NCBI RefSeq assembly: GCF_006227205.1
Contig: NZ_VCNG01000004.1
Coordinates: forward strand, 248,001-312,000
DNA length: 64,000 nt
Direction of reading: 5' to 3'
Source: Pseudomonas sp. ICMP22404
GTDB taxonomy: Bacteria; Pseudomonadota; Gammaproteobacteria; Pseudomonadales; Pseudomonadaceae
The notes under the pieces are model-generated. The model saw nothing but the letters and a program-made list of their open reading frames with translations, had not been told where the DNA came from and did not search any database. A program made the translations under genes and the position numbers. Each line of letters starts with the position of its first letter. The first letter of the stretch is position 1. Below are positions 18,220 to 26,469 of this stretch, one piece after another.

Positions 18220-18636
18220 TTATCGCCCTTGATGGAAAGCCAACGCTAGTAGGCCAGCCTCCACCAGAGCTATGTCCAGTTGCGATTTCAAACCGCTGAC
18301 GGCAAACCCGCCTACGACTTCATCCTCGACAATGATTGGCAGTCCACCCTCGATGGCAAAGACGCCGTGAATCATCGATGCGGCGACTCGGCCGGCCGCC
18401 ACCATCTCCTCGAAAAACTTGGTCGGTCGGCGAGTCAGTGCGGCGCTGCGGGCTTTATCGATGGCCGTCTGGGCAGACGAGACGGATGCGCCATCAAGCC
18501 TCCTGAACGCCATCAAGCAGCCCGCCTCATCAACCACCGTCATGGAGACCTTCCAGTTCTCCTGGTCGGCTTTTCCCATGGCCGCCACGAGCACCAGTTC
18601 GGCGTCAGCCAAGTCGAGTACCCGTTTTGTCCTCAT
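18220..18636 (-). CDS. GlcG/HbpS-family protein (second copy)
   Basis: A 138-residue relative of GlcG with the same layout: VSMTVVDEAGCLMAFRRLDG, then AQTAIDKARSAALTRRPTKF and GGLPIIVEDEVVGGFAVSGL. The ATG at 18,636 follows GAGGT; longer readings run into the promoter region. It is the first gene of the minus-strand catabolic unit, 106 bases before DUF1302, so its promoter region probably serves the DUF1302 operon too. Function unknown. Confidence 0.85.
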   Translation of the reverse strand: MRTKRVLDLADAELVLVAAMGKADQENWKVSMTVVDEAGCLMAFRRLDGASVSSAQTAIDKARSAALTRRPTKFFEEMVAAGRVAASMIHGVFAIEGGLPIIVEDEVVGGFAVSGLKSQLDIALVEAGLLALAFHQGR

Positions 18637-19038
18637 CGCCCACCTCGCAGTTCTTCGGAATCGACCAGCGCCAAAAGCCTTAATATTGTGCGTAAAAAAT
18701 ATTTTGCTGCATTTCAAATCACTTTGTGCACAAAAAATATTCCTGCTCAAATTCAAAGTCAAGAACATTCGGCCAAGCACCCTCTTCCCTTTCCAGGTAA
18801 CCCAGAGAAGGTTTGAGCGAAAGCAAGTGAACGCACCGCAAACCGCGGGAAACGGCAGCCTGGATTTTCCCGCCGGAGGGTCGCTCCTTAGGCATTTGGG
18901 TCAGGGGGAAAAGGAAAGACGGGGGGGAAATTTTCTGTATGGTGATAGCAGTCTGCTCAATGCCGGATACATTTTTTGCATTAAGCGGTGTTTTGCGCAT
19001 AAAATCGGTTTAGTGCAAATTCCAGGAAAACTCAGACC
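18637..19038. promoter_or_regulatory. Divergent promoter region, GlcG-like gene / GntR gene
   Basis: A 402-base AT-rich gap between the GlcG-like gene (minus) and the GntR regulator (plus). It holds no gene. It contains a perfect TTTGTGCACAAA palindrome at 18,723-18,734, a related TTTTGCGCATAAAA at 18,991-19,004, a partial ATTGTGCGTAAAAA near 18,685 and TTTAGTGCAAA near 19,010. These look like a family of operator sites for the adjacent GntR protein. Confidence 0.6.
18723..18734. promoter_or_regulatory. GTGCAC-centred palindrome (putative operator)
   Basis: A perfect 12-bp palindrome, TTTGTGCACAAA, 87 bases upstream of the GlcG-like gene. The same core occurs extended to 16 bp at 23,111-23,126 in front of the FAH-hydrolase gene, so one regulator probably reads both. 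Confidence 0.62.
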
Positions 19039-19722
19039 ATGATTCCCTCCCCTAACAGTCCGCTGATCGATGTCGCGTTGACACAGATGAAGAAGGCGAT
19101 TGTTTGTTGCGAGTTGGCCCCAGGCGAAAAGCTCAAGGTCGCCGAATTGTCCAAAATCTACGGACTGAGCAGCTCGCCTATTCGCGAGGCACTCAATCGC
19201 CTGACTCAGGACGGCGTCGTTGAAGCCAGCGATAACAAGGGGTTCAGGGTTGCCCCTATTTCCACCGCGGACTTTCGAGACATCACACGGCTGCGCTGTC
19301 TGCTGGAGTGCGAAGCACTGAGCGACGCCATGGAATTTGGTGATGACGCCTGGGAGGCGAATGTACTGGGTGCATTCCACCGCTTGAATCTGATCGAGAA
19401 AAAGCTGGGAAGTGGCGTACTCGTACTCGACGATGAGTGGTCTGCCCGGCACAAGGCCTTTCACTTCGCGCTGTTTGCGGCATGCCCTTCACCGCTGATG
19501 CTCAAGATGGTCGACTCCCTTTTCGACAGAGCTGAGCGCTACAGGCGCTATTCGGCCAAGCAGCGAATCACGCCGAGGCACAAGGGCAATGAGCATCAGA
19601 AACTGATGGATGCTGCGCTGGCACGAGCCCCCCAAGCCGTGACCCTTTTGCGCGATCACATACAAAACACCTTGAGTCGAACGATAGAAGCCATCGAGCG
19701 CCAACAGGCGACGCTTCAGTAA
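19039..19722 (+). CDS. GntR-family regulator (FCD subgroup)
   Basis: A 227-residue GntR regulator. The winged helix covers about residues 15-75 (LKVAELSKIYGLSSSPIREALNRLTQDG), followed by a helical FCD domain with LRCLLECEALSDA and a C-terminal HQKLMDAALARAP helix. It lies divergent from the GlcG/DUF1302 unit and upstream of the flavin monooxygenase cluster. It is the likely regulator of the catabolic genes on both sides, through the GTGCAC palindromes. The effector is unknown. Confidence 0.88.
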   Translation: MIPSPNSPLIDVALTQMKKAIVCCELAPGEKLKVAELSKIYGLSSSPIREALNRLTQDGVVEASDNKGFRVAPISTADFRDITRLRCLLECEALSDAMEFGDDAWEANVLGAFHRLNLIEKKLGSGVLVLDDEWSARHKAFHFALFAACPSPLMLKMVDSLFDRAERYRRYSAKQRITPRHKGNEHQKLMDAALARAPQAVTLLRDHIQNTLSRTIEAIERQQATLQ

Positions 19723-19888
19723 AGACGTCGTGAGCTACTCTTCATTACTGCGGGTTCGCTGCACTCGATACCTGGTGCAACAGCGTCGTACCGCCTCCTC
19801 TTGTGCGGGTTGACCGCCGTGTAAAACCCTTCGCCCCGCACTGCTTTCGTGGACAGAACCAGGCGAAGGGGTTGTTGCCTTTCAGGCT

Positions 19889-21523
19889 CTAGGCCTGCGC
19901 GAACCTGAGCGTCTTGTCGCAAACGCCACCTTGGGCAGGCGCGGGCTTCTGCGGCTTACACCACAGCGCAAGCTCCATGCTCTCGAGCAACTCCATCGCC
20001 CAGGCCACCGTAACCGCTCCTCCATATACGTAATGATCTGGCCGCACGATCACCACGTTGCAGCCTCGACGCTCGAGCCACTGTGACAACACGCCATCGA
20101 CTTCCTGATATTCGTCGACCGAGCGAGCACCGCGCTGCTCGGCATTGACCAAACGCACCACACTAATGGGCAACCCCTTGAACGACTGACTGCTGCGTAG
20201 GCAATTCAACAAGGCACTGGCATCGAACCCAGCCGCGATGACGACACGAAACGACTGGCCGGTGAACTCATCAAGCAGCGCCGTTTTTCCGGCATGATTG
20301 ATCACCCTGGGTTGGGGAAACAACTCACCGGCCGGTGGTACCTGCGCGATAAACCCTTGCGACAATCCTGGGATCAGCGATTGGCGGACGGTTCCTCCCG
20401 GGTTCGCCTGCATCTGCTCGATCAAACGTGCATCCCGGACTGCGGCGCGCTGGCTGTCGCGCTCACAGATCACGCCACCGAACTCCTTGGCCGCCAGGGT
20501 GGTCTGGCGCACATGCGGCGCACGCTCGAGCTGATACGTCTCCAGCAAGTCCGGAGCTGCCAACCCTTCTTTTACCAGAGCGATTTTCCAGACCAGGTTC
20601 AAGGCATCGCGCATCCCCTGGCACATGCCTTGTGCCAGGAATGGCGGCGTCATGTGGGCCGCGTCCCCAAGGAAAAACACCCGGTCGGCTTTCCATTGCT
20701 CGAGGATCAAGGCATGGAATCGATAGGCCGAGGCCCGCCACAACTGGTAGTCCTGCTCCGGCAACCAGCGCGCAATCAGCTTCCTGATCGTTTCAGGCTG
20801 CGAGATCTCCGAAGGCTGCTCGTCCGGATTGATCATGAACTCCCAGCGACGATGCCGCCCCGGGCCGACGACAAAGGTGCACGGCCTGGCCGATTCGCAG
20901 AACTGGACGTTGGTCTTCGGCAGATCCTCCCCCGCCCCTTCGTTGAGGATCACATCGACCACTAGCCATGGCTCGTCGAACGCCAGGTCGTCCATCTTCA
21001 GCCCCAGGCGGGTACGGATTGGACTGGTACCGCCATCGCAGGCCAATACATGGGCCGCCGTGACCGTGCGCTCGATGCCATCCTTCGCCTGGATGCGCAC
21101 ATGCGCCTGGGACTCGGTGGAGTCGACCGACAACACCTCGGAACCCAGCTCAACGGTGACCGACTTGAAACTGGCGATTTTCTCGCGAAGCGCGCGCTCC
21201 ACCGGTGGCTGGGAAAACACGTAGTTCGGCGCCCAACCCAGGGGAAAAGGCGGTTGGGCAGCGTCAATGCGCTTGATCAACTGTGAACCGGTCGTGCGGT
21301 ATTCCGAGGGGCGGTAAGGCATGACATGTTCAGCGATGCTGTCGGCCAGGCCGATATTGCCGAAGACGCGCATCACTTCATGGTCAAAGCCCATGGCTCG
21401 AGGGTTGGCATAAACCGTTTCGGACTTCTCCACCACCAGGGCATCGAGCCCCCACAGACCGGCCAGATTGGCGCACAAGGCGCCCACCGGTCCCATTCCA
21501 ACAATGATGACATCGTAGTCCAT
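19889..21523 (-). CDS. FAD-dependent aromatic monooxygenase (MhpA-like)
   Basis: A 544-residue class A flavoprotein hydroxylase. The Rossmann dinucleotide motif VIIVGMGPVGALCANLAG is at residues 5-22. The DG motif is ACDGGTSPIRTRLG and the GD motif is FLGDAAHMTPPFLAQG. The C-terminal third is the thioredoxin-like domain of PheA/MhpA-type enzymes. Nearest recognised family is 3-(3-hydroxyphenyl)propionate hydroxylase, which makes a catechol-type ring diol; the true substrate is not clear. The next genes downstream on the strand's upstream side encode an extradiol-dioxygenase-like VOC protein and an FAH hydrolase, a logical hydroxylation, ring cleavage, hydrolysis order. Confidence 0.86.
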   Translation of the reverse strand: MDYDVIIVGMGPVGALCANLAGLWGLDALVVEKSETVYANPRAMGFDHEVMRVFGNIGLADSIAEHVMPYRPSEYRTTGSQLIKRIDAAQPPFPLGWAPNYVFSQPPVERALREKIASFKSVTVELGSEVLSVDSTESQAHVRIQAKDGIERTVTAAHVLACDGGTSPIRTRLGLKMDDLAFDEPWLVVDVILNEGAGEDLPKTNVQFCESARPCTFVVGPGRHRRWEFMINPDEQPSEISQPETIRKLIARWLPEQDYQLWRASAYRFHALILEQWKADRVFFLGDAAHMTPPFLAQGMCQGMRDALNLVWKIALVKEGLAAPDLLETYQLERAPHVRQTTLAAKEFGGVICERDSQRAAVRDARLIEQMQANPGGTVRQSLIPGLSQGFIAQVPPAGELFPQPRVINHAGKTALLDEFTGQSFRVVIAAGFDASALLNCLRSSQSFKGLPISVVRLVNAEQRGARSVDEYQEVDGVLSQWLERRGCNVVIVRPDHYVYGGAVTVAWAMELLESMELALWCKPQKPAPAQGGVCDKTLRFAQA

Positions 21524-21644
21524 CGTCTACTCCGCTTCTTGTAGTTGTCGATTGCGAGTGCTGGTTGATGCCAATGGATTCCAGCCATCAACCAGGCTTC
21601 ACCTGTACTGGACGGAACGGGTTTCTGACCCGTTCCTGGAACGA

Positions 21645-22205
21645 TCAGGCGATTCGGACCCGCTGCTCTTCAATTTTCGCTCGGATGGAATCCATCCATT
21701 GCTCGCGCGTCTGAAACCCTGGACGACGCCTGCACATCGCCTCGGTCTGGGCCAGGATGACCTCGGTCGGCAGCTCGAGATCCAGTGGCTCCTTGCAAGG
21801 CTGAGCGGTATAGAACGGTGCGTCGACATACATTTCGACGGGGTTGCCTTCAGGGTCCTTGAAGTAAATCGACCAGGCATTCCCATGGTCCACTTGGGCG
21901 ATGCCCTCAATGCCGCTCTTTTTGGCGAACTGGTAGTAGGTCTTCAGGTCATCCAACGAATTGAGCAGGAACGATAGCTGATTGATCGGGTTGAATGGCA
22001 GATCGACCGGCTTGCCGTCAAAGAGCACGACCTGATGATGCAGCTCCGGATTCTGTGTCATGAAGAACAGGCGATGCCCGGTCGAGGCCACGCCTTTATC
22101 GCTGACGATGAAACCCAGGACGCGACAGTAGAAATCGACCATCCGGTCCAGGTCCGAGCAGAACACGCCGGAATGGGTGAAATTAATGGTGGGTAACGCG
22201 GGCAT
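21645..22205 (-). CDS. VOC-family protein, extradiol-dioxygenase-like
   Basis: A 186-residue vicinal-oxygen-chelate protein. The metal triad is visible: His in INFTHSGVF near the N-terminus, His in PELHHQVVLF, and Glu in GNPVEMYVD. This 2-His-1-Glu set is shared by type I extradiol dioxygenases and glyoxalases. ATG 22,205 has GGAGG upstream. It is shorter than two-domain catechol 2,3-dioxygenases (about 300 residues), so it may be a single-domain dioxygenase or an isomerase. Context with a hydroxylase and an FAH hydrolase favours ring cleavage; unproven. Confidence 0.82.
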   Translation of the reverse strand: MPALPTINFTHSGVFCSDLDRMVDFYCRVLGFIVSDKGVASTGHRLFFMTQNPELHHQVVLFDGKPVDLPFNPINQLSFLLNSLDDLKTYYQFAKKSGIEGIAQVDHGNAWSIYFKDPEGNPVEMYVDAPFYTAQPCKEPLDLELPTEVILAQTEAMCRRRPGFQTREQWMDSIRAKIEEQRVRIA

Positions 22206-22245
22206 GTGGAACCTCCAGTTTTTATGATTGTGTAGAGGACAACGC

Positions 22246-23097
22246 TCAGGCTTCGTCAATAACGCCGTTCGATAAGGTCCCGATTTCAGTGATGACCACT
22301 TCGAACACATCGCCGGGTTTCAGGAAAATCGGCGGTTTGCGCTTGAAGCCGATGCCGCTCGGTGTGCCGGTTGCCAGAATGTCGCCCGGGTTCCATGGCA
22401 GCGCCTTGGACACGTAGGAGATCAAATGCGGAATGTCGAAAGCCAGCTCCGAGAGGCTGCCTTCCTGCAGTTGCTCACCGTTGAGAACGCCCCGCACCAC
22501 CAGCGTACGGTAGTCGGAAATTTCCTCCGCTGGAATGATCCAAGGGCCCAGTGCACCTGTTTTCCTGAACGTCTTGCCCATGCCGTACTGGTGCGTATGG
22601 AACTGCCAATCCCGAACGCTGGCATCGTTGAAGCAGGTGTAGCCCGCCACATGGTCCATGGCATCGGCCGGATCGATGTGCGCACCACCTTTACCAATGA
22701 CTACGGCCAGTTCAGCTTCGAAATCGAACTGTTCCGAGACTTTTGGCCTGACCAGCGGTTCGCCGTGGGGCAGTAGCGTTTCGGCAAATCGCTGGAATAT
22801 CACCGGAAACTCTCCGACCTTCCTGCCGGCCTCTTCGGCATGAGCCACATAGTTGATGCCCACGCAGATCACCTTGCCGGGATTGGGTATGACGGCCTCC
22901 AACTGGACACTGGAAAACGAATAGTCGGGCTGGGCAGTCTCTACGATCTTGCGCGCCTCCTGCACCAGCAGTCGATTGGCCAGAAAGGAGGCGAGATCCG
23001 GAACTTGCGCGAAACGACGGGTCAGCTCGACCACCCCATCACCTGACACTGCGCCAAAATGCGCCTTCCCATCTTTGCGATACGAAATCAGCTTCAT
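22246..23097 (-). CDS. Fumarylacetoacetate hydrolase family protein
   Basis: A 283-residue FAH-fold hydrolase/isomerase/decarboxylase. The N-terminal cap precedes the catalytic domain starting at VICVGINYVAHAEEAG. Metal ligands are expected in FDFEAELAVVIGKGG (two Glu) and GYTCFNDASVRDWQ (Asp). Enzymes of this fold hydrolyse or decarboxylate ring-cleavage products such as those of homoprotocatechuate. ATG 23,097 follows AGGAG. It is the first gene of a minus-strand FAH-VOC-monooxygenase unit and is divergent from the DUF1185 gene. Confidence 0.9.
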   Translation of the reverse strand: MKLISYRKDGKAHFGAVSGDGVVELTRRFAQVPDLASFLANRLLVQEARKIVETAQPDYSFSSVQLEAVIPNPGKVICVGINYVAHAEEAGRKVGEFPVIFQRFAETLLPHGEPLVRPKVSEQFDFEAELAVVIGKGGAHIDPADAMDHVAGYTCFNDASVRDWQFHTHQYGMGKTFRKTGALGPWIIPAEEISDYRTLVVRGVLNGEQLQEGSLSELAFDIPHLISYVSKALPWNPGDILATGTPSGIGFKRKPPIFLKPGDVFEVVITEIGTLSNGVIDEA

Positions 23098-23110
23098 GTT
23101 TTTCTCCTGT

Positions 23111-23126
23111 TTTTTGTGCACAAAAA
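23111..23126. promoter_or_regulatory. 16-bp GTGCAC palindrome (putative operator)
   Basis: TTTTTGTGCACAAAAA is a perfect 16-bp palindrome 14 bases upstream of the FAH gene start and 94 bases upstream of the divergent DUF1185 gene. It overlaps the expected leader of the FAH gene. The 12-bp core is identical to the site at 18,723. Confidence 0.68.
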
Positions 23127-23219
23127 CTAATTTCTTGCACCATACATCATTAAATGCATAATGCAAAAGGTCGCAAAAAAAATAATGAGCCCCATGAGGC
23201 TCCTGTCCTGGAGGCAAGC

Positions 23220-23801
23220 ATGTCGCTGGTGAAGGTTCGCAAGATCAAACTGGACGTCGAAGAAATATTCCACGAGGGAGGCCCACGTGCGTCAGCCCCA
23301 TTGCGCATTGCGGTCGCCACTGCCGTGGTCACCAACCCCTATGCAGGTCGGTATGAAGAAGACCTGCTGCCATTCATGCAGGAACTCAGGGGGTTAGGCG
23401 CACAACTGTCCGAGCAACTGATCCAGGCACTGGGCGGTGCCGCGCAGGTACAGGCTTATGGCAAGGGTGCAATTGTCGGTGAAGACGGCGAACTGGAACA
23501 CGGAGCGGTCTGGCACGAAGCGGGTGGCTGGGCCATGCGCGAGGCACTGGGCAATCCCAAGGCAATCGTTCCAGCGGCCAAGACTATCGGTGGCCCGGGT
23601 TGCCGGGTGATGATTCCGCTGGGGCATATTCAGGCAGCTTATGTCCGCAGTCATTTTGGTGTCGCGGAAATGACGGTGTGGGACGGCCCCCGCCGCGGCG
23701 AAATCGCTTTCGGCCTGGCCATGGCGACAGGCGGCAGGATCCATTCGCGATTGGGCGGTCTGGCGGTCGCCGACGTGAAAGGCGAAGACGGGTTACGGTG
23801 A
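23220..23801 (+). CDS. DUF1185 'amino acid synthesis' family protein
   Basis: A 193-residue protein of the DUF1185 family (named amino acid synthesis protein without firm biochemical proof). Recognised by VRKIKLDVEEIFHEGG near the start, VATAVVTNPYAGRYEEDL, GKGAIVGEDGELEHGAVWHE and KTIGGPGCRVMIPLGHI. ATG 23,220 follows GGAGG. It leads a plus-strand unit with a dehydrogenase, cupin, 3-hydroxyacyl-CoA dehydrogenase and TetR gene. The real activity is unknown; family members recur in catabolic clusters. Confidence 0.85.
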   Translation: MSLVKVRKIKLDVEEIFHEGGPRASAPLRIAVATAVVTNPYAGRYEEDLLPFMQELRGLGAQLSEQLIQALGGAAQVQAYGKGAIVGEDGELEHGAVWHEAGGWAMREALGNPKAIVPAAKTIGGPGCRVMIPLGHIQAAYVRSHFGVAEMTVWDGPRRGEIAFGLAMATGGRIHSRLGGLAVADVKGEDGLR

Positions 23802-23873
23802 TGCCAAGGTTTTGAAGTGTCGCTCCACAGATTACGCACCACGACAAAAATAATATGAGTATCGGAGAACATC

Positions 23874-24989
23874 ATGACTGCAAAAACGATGCGCGCCGCC
23901 CGCCTGTATGAAGGCGGCAAACCCATGGTTATCGAGCAGTTGCCCGTCCCGGGAATTCGCCCAACTGAAGTGCTCGTCAAGATCAAGGCCTGCGGGATCG
24001 TCCCCAACCTCCACAACATCCTGACGAATTGGGTCAAGTGGTTCCCGCAGAATCCGCTGCCAAAACTGCCGGCGACTTTCGGCCTCGACCCCACGGGCGT
24101 CATCGAGGCCGTAGGCGAGCAGGTCTACGATTTCAAGGTCGGTGACCGGGTCTACGTCAATCCGGGCCGCTACTGTGGTTCCTGCCGAGCCTGTCGTGCG
24201 GGCAATACCATTGCTTGCACGGCCTACACCTTCAATGGCTATTTCGGCTTCACGCCAAAAAGCCCGCGCATGTTCGAAGACTACCCCTACGGTGGCCTTT
24301 GCGAGTACATCCCTGCTCCGCAATACAGCCTGGTGAAACTGCCCGAGAACCTCAGTTTCGAGACTGCCGCACGACTGGGCTACCTGGGTACCGCCTACAA
24401 GGCTATGCTCAAGGCCAATGTCGGGCCTGGCACCACCCTGCTGATCAATGGCATCAGTGGCACGCTCGGCTTGGGCGCCGTCGCGCTGGCGCTGGCGATG
24501 GGCGTTCGCAAGATCCTCGGCACAGCTCGTAACCAGGAGCTCTTCCAGCGGGTGAAAGACCTCGCTGCGCCAGGCCGGATTGAAATTCACACGTTGGGCA
24601 CGATGCCCATCCATGAATGGGTCAATGAAGTCACCCACGGTGAAGGCGTCGATGTGGTGATCGATGCCCTGGGTCCAGGGGCACCACACGAGACCCTGAC
24701 CCAAGCCCTCAAGTCCATTCACCGTGGCGGGCACCTGGTCAATATCGGTGCCATCGCAGGTGAGGTCCCCATCGACCTGCATTGGATCATGGACAACGAC
24801 ATCCAGATCAGTGGTTCGGCCTGGTTCACCACAGGACAAGGGCAAGCCATGGCGGACATGGTGGAATCCGGGGCACTGGATCTTTCATTCTTCGAAAATA
24901 CCGCCTTTAGCCTGGAAGACGTGAACGGCGCAATCACCGGCATTGAAAATCGTCATGGTGGCTTCAGTAACTACGTCATCTGCCCCTGA
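23874..24989 (+). CDS. Medium-chain alcohol dehydrogenase-like protein lacking canonical catalytic zinc ligands
   Basis: A 371-residue member of the MDR superfamily. The structural zinc loop is intact: four cysteines in YCGSCRACRAGNTIACTAY (about residues 102-116). The cofactor-binding region follows as LINGISGTLGLGAVALALAMG. The catalytic zinc site looks changed. The first cysteine (KACGIVPN) lacks the usual following His/Ser-type pattern, and the normal G-H-E segment reads GLDPTGVIEAVG. The enzyme may therefore not bind catalytic zinc and could act as a reductase or a non-classical dehydrogenase. Gene context is a catabolic unit. Confidence 0.85.
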   Translation: MTAKTMRAARLYEGGKPMVIEQLPVPGIRPTEVLVKIKACGIVPNLHNILTNWVKWFPQNPLPKLPATFGLDPTGVIEAVGEQVYDFKVGDRVYVNPGRYCGSCRACRAGNTIACTAYTFNGYFGFTPKSPRMFEDYPYGGLCEYIPAPQYSLVKLPENLSFETAARLGYLGTAYKAMLKANVGPGTTLLINGISGTLGLGAVALALAMGVRKILGTARNQELFQRVKDLAAPGRIEIHTLGTMPIHEWVNEVTHGEGVDVVIDALGPGAPHETLTQALKSIHRGGHLVNIGAIAGEVPIDLHWIMDNDIQISGSAWFTTGQGQAMADMVESGALDLSFFENTAFSLEDVNGAITGIENRHGGFSNYVICP

Positions 24990-25055
24990 AACCAACCAGA
25001 CGGGTGCAACACAACGGCGGGCACGTTGAGGCCCGCCACTGATTCAGGGGATGCC

Positions 25056-25583
25056 ATGAAAATCAGAAGAGTCGTCACCGGCCTGGATGCCTCAGGCCAA
25101 TCCATATTCATCAGCGATGACGCGGCCCCACGGTCTTGCGACTTTGAGTCCATTCCCGGCCATGCCATGGCGCACCTGTGGTCCACCGGCCCGACGGCCG
25201 ACGCACAGCAGGACCCCACCCAGGGGCACCCTTCCCTGATCCCCCTGCCAGGCGAAACCAGCCTGGCGATCTATGACTTTCCGCCGGACACCGTGATGCA
25301 GAACCCGACGGATGTCGGGCAGATGATCGAGGAGCTGGGCGGCGCCCTTCCCGGCTTGTTCGAATGCTTCGAGCCGGATCATCCAGGCATGCATACGACG
25401 CCTACCATCGACTACGGCATCCTGCTTCAGGGCGAACTCTGGCTGGAGCTGGACAATGGCGAGCAGAAACTTATCCGGCCCGGTGAGGTTGTCATCCAAC
25501 GTGGAACCCGTCACGCCTGGCGCAACAAAAGCGATCAAATCGCCCGGGCGCTGTTTGTGATGGTCGGTGCCAAACGCGATTAG
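25056..25583 (+). CDS. Cupin-domain protein
   Basis: A 175-residue protein with a single C-terminal cupin barrel (about residues 105-170). YGILLQGELWLELDNGE is cupin motif 1 without a clear two-histidine pair, and PGEVVIQRGTRHAWRNKSD is motif 2 with its histidine. The N-terminal half (VVTGLDASGQSIFISDDAAP) is typical of cupins beside aromatic-degradation genes. ATG 25,056 follows AGGGG. It may be a small dioxygenase, isomerase or ligand-binding protein; substrate unknown. Confidence 0.85.
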   Translation: MKIRRVVTGLDASGQSIFISDDAAPRSCDFESIPGHAMAHLWSTGPTADAQQDPTQGHPSLIPLPGETSLAIYDFPPDTVMQNPTDVGQMIEELGGALPGLFECFEPDHPGMHTTPTIDYGILLQGELWLELDNGEQKLIRPGEVVIQRGTRHAWRNKSDQIARALFVMVGAKRD

Positions 25584-25620
25584 CCAATATTTTCCCAGAC
25601 ACTGAATCCAGGAAACCTAC

Positions 25621-26469
25621 ATGACCCTGCGTCACATTGCAGTGATCGGCGCTGGCACGATGGGCAGTGGAATCGCCCAGACGTGCGCGGCAGCCGGCCA
25701 CGACCTGTTACTCATCGATATCAGCGAGCAGGCAATCGAGCGAGGCCTGCACGCCGTGCAGACGAATTTGAACCGGCAAGTGAGCAAGGGTACCCTCACC
25801 CGCGAGCAAGCCACCGACACGCTACAACGTATCCGCACCTCGACTCATTACATCGATTTGAATGACATGGACATGGTGATTGAGGCCGCTACGGAAAACC
25901 TCGCCCTCAAGCACTCGATTCTGCAACAGATCGCTGCCCATGTTCGCCCGGACTGTCTGATCGCCAGCAACACCTCATCGTTGTCGATCACAGAACTGGC
26001 AACCAGCATCACCCACCCGGAACGCTTCATGGGTATTCATTTCTTCAACCCGGTGCCCGTCATGGGGTTGGTGGAACTGATCCGTGGTTTGCAGACCAGC
26101 GACACGACCTGTTTCACCGCCCAGGCATTGGTCGAACAGCTGGGAAAAACCGCGATCCATACTCAAAATCGCCCTGGGTTCATCGTCAACAGAATCCTCA
26201 TTCCGATGATCAACGAAGCCATCTTCATCCTTCAGGAAAATGGCGACGCTCAAGCCATCGATGCCAGCATGCGCCTGGGGTGCAACCAGCCGATCGGGCC
26301 TTTGGCGCTGGCCGATCTGATTGGGTTGGATACCGTGCTTGCCATCCTGGAAAGCTTGCAAAGCGGTTTTGGTGACCCGAAATACCGTGCCGCACCTTTA
26401 CTCAGGGAGTTAGTCGCTGCGGGCTTCCTGGGCAAGAAATCGGGACGAGGCTTTCATGTCTACAGCTGA
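25621..26469 (+). CDS. 3-hydroxyacyl-CoA dehydrogenase (3-hydroxybutyryl-CoA dehydrogenase type)
   Basis: A 282-residue NAD-dependent dehydrogenase. The Rossmann motif is GAGTMGSGIAQTCA at residues 9-22. Catalytic elements are ASNTSSLSITEL, then MGIHFFNPVPVMGLVELI carrying the catalytic histidine, and RPGFIVNRIL leading into the C-terminal helical dimer domain. Similar to PaaH/Hbd/PhbB-type single-domain enzymes that oxidise 3-hydroxyacyl-CoA in aromatic or short-chain acid degradation. No CoA ligase, hydratase or thiolase is seen in the window, so the pathway is incomplete here. The 3' end overlaps the TetR gene by 14 bases. Confidence 0.9.
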   Translation: MTLRHIAVIGAGTMGSGIAQTCAAAGHDLLLIDISEQAIERGLHAVQTNLNRQVSKGTLTREQATDTLQRIRTSTHYIDLNDMDMVIEAATENLALKHSILQQIAAHVRPDCLIASNTSSLSITELATSITHPERFMGIHFFNPVPVMGLVELIRGLQTSDTTCFTAQALVEQLGKTAIHTQNRPGFIVNRILIPMINEAIFILQENGDAQAIDASMRLGCNQPIGPLALADLIGLDTVLAILESLQSGFGDPKYRAAPLLRELVAAGFLGKKSGRGFHVYS

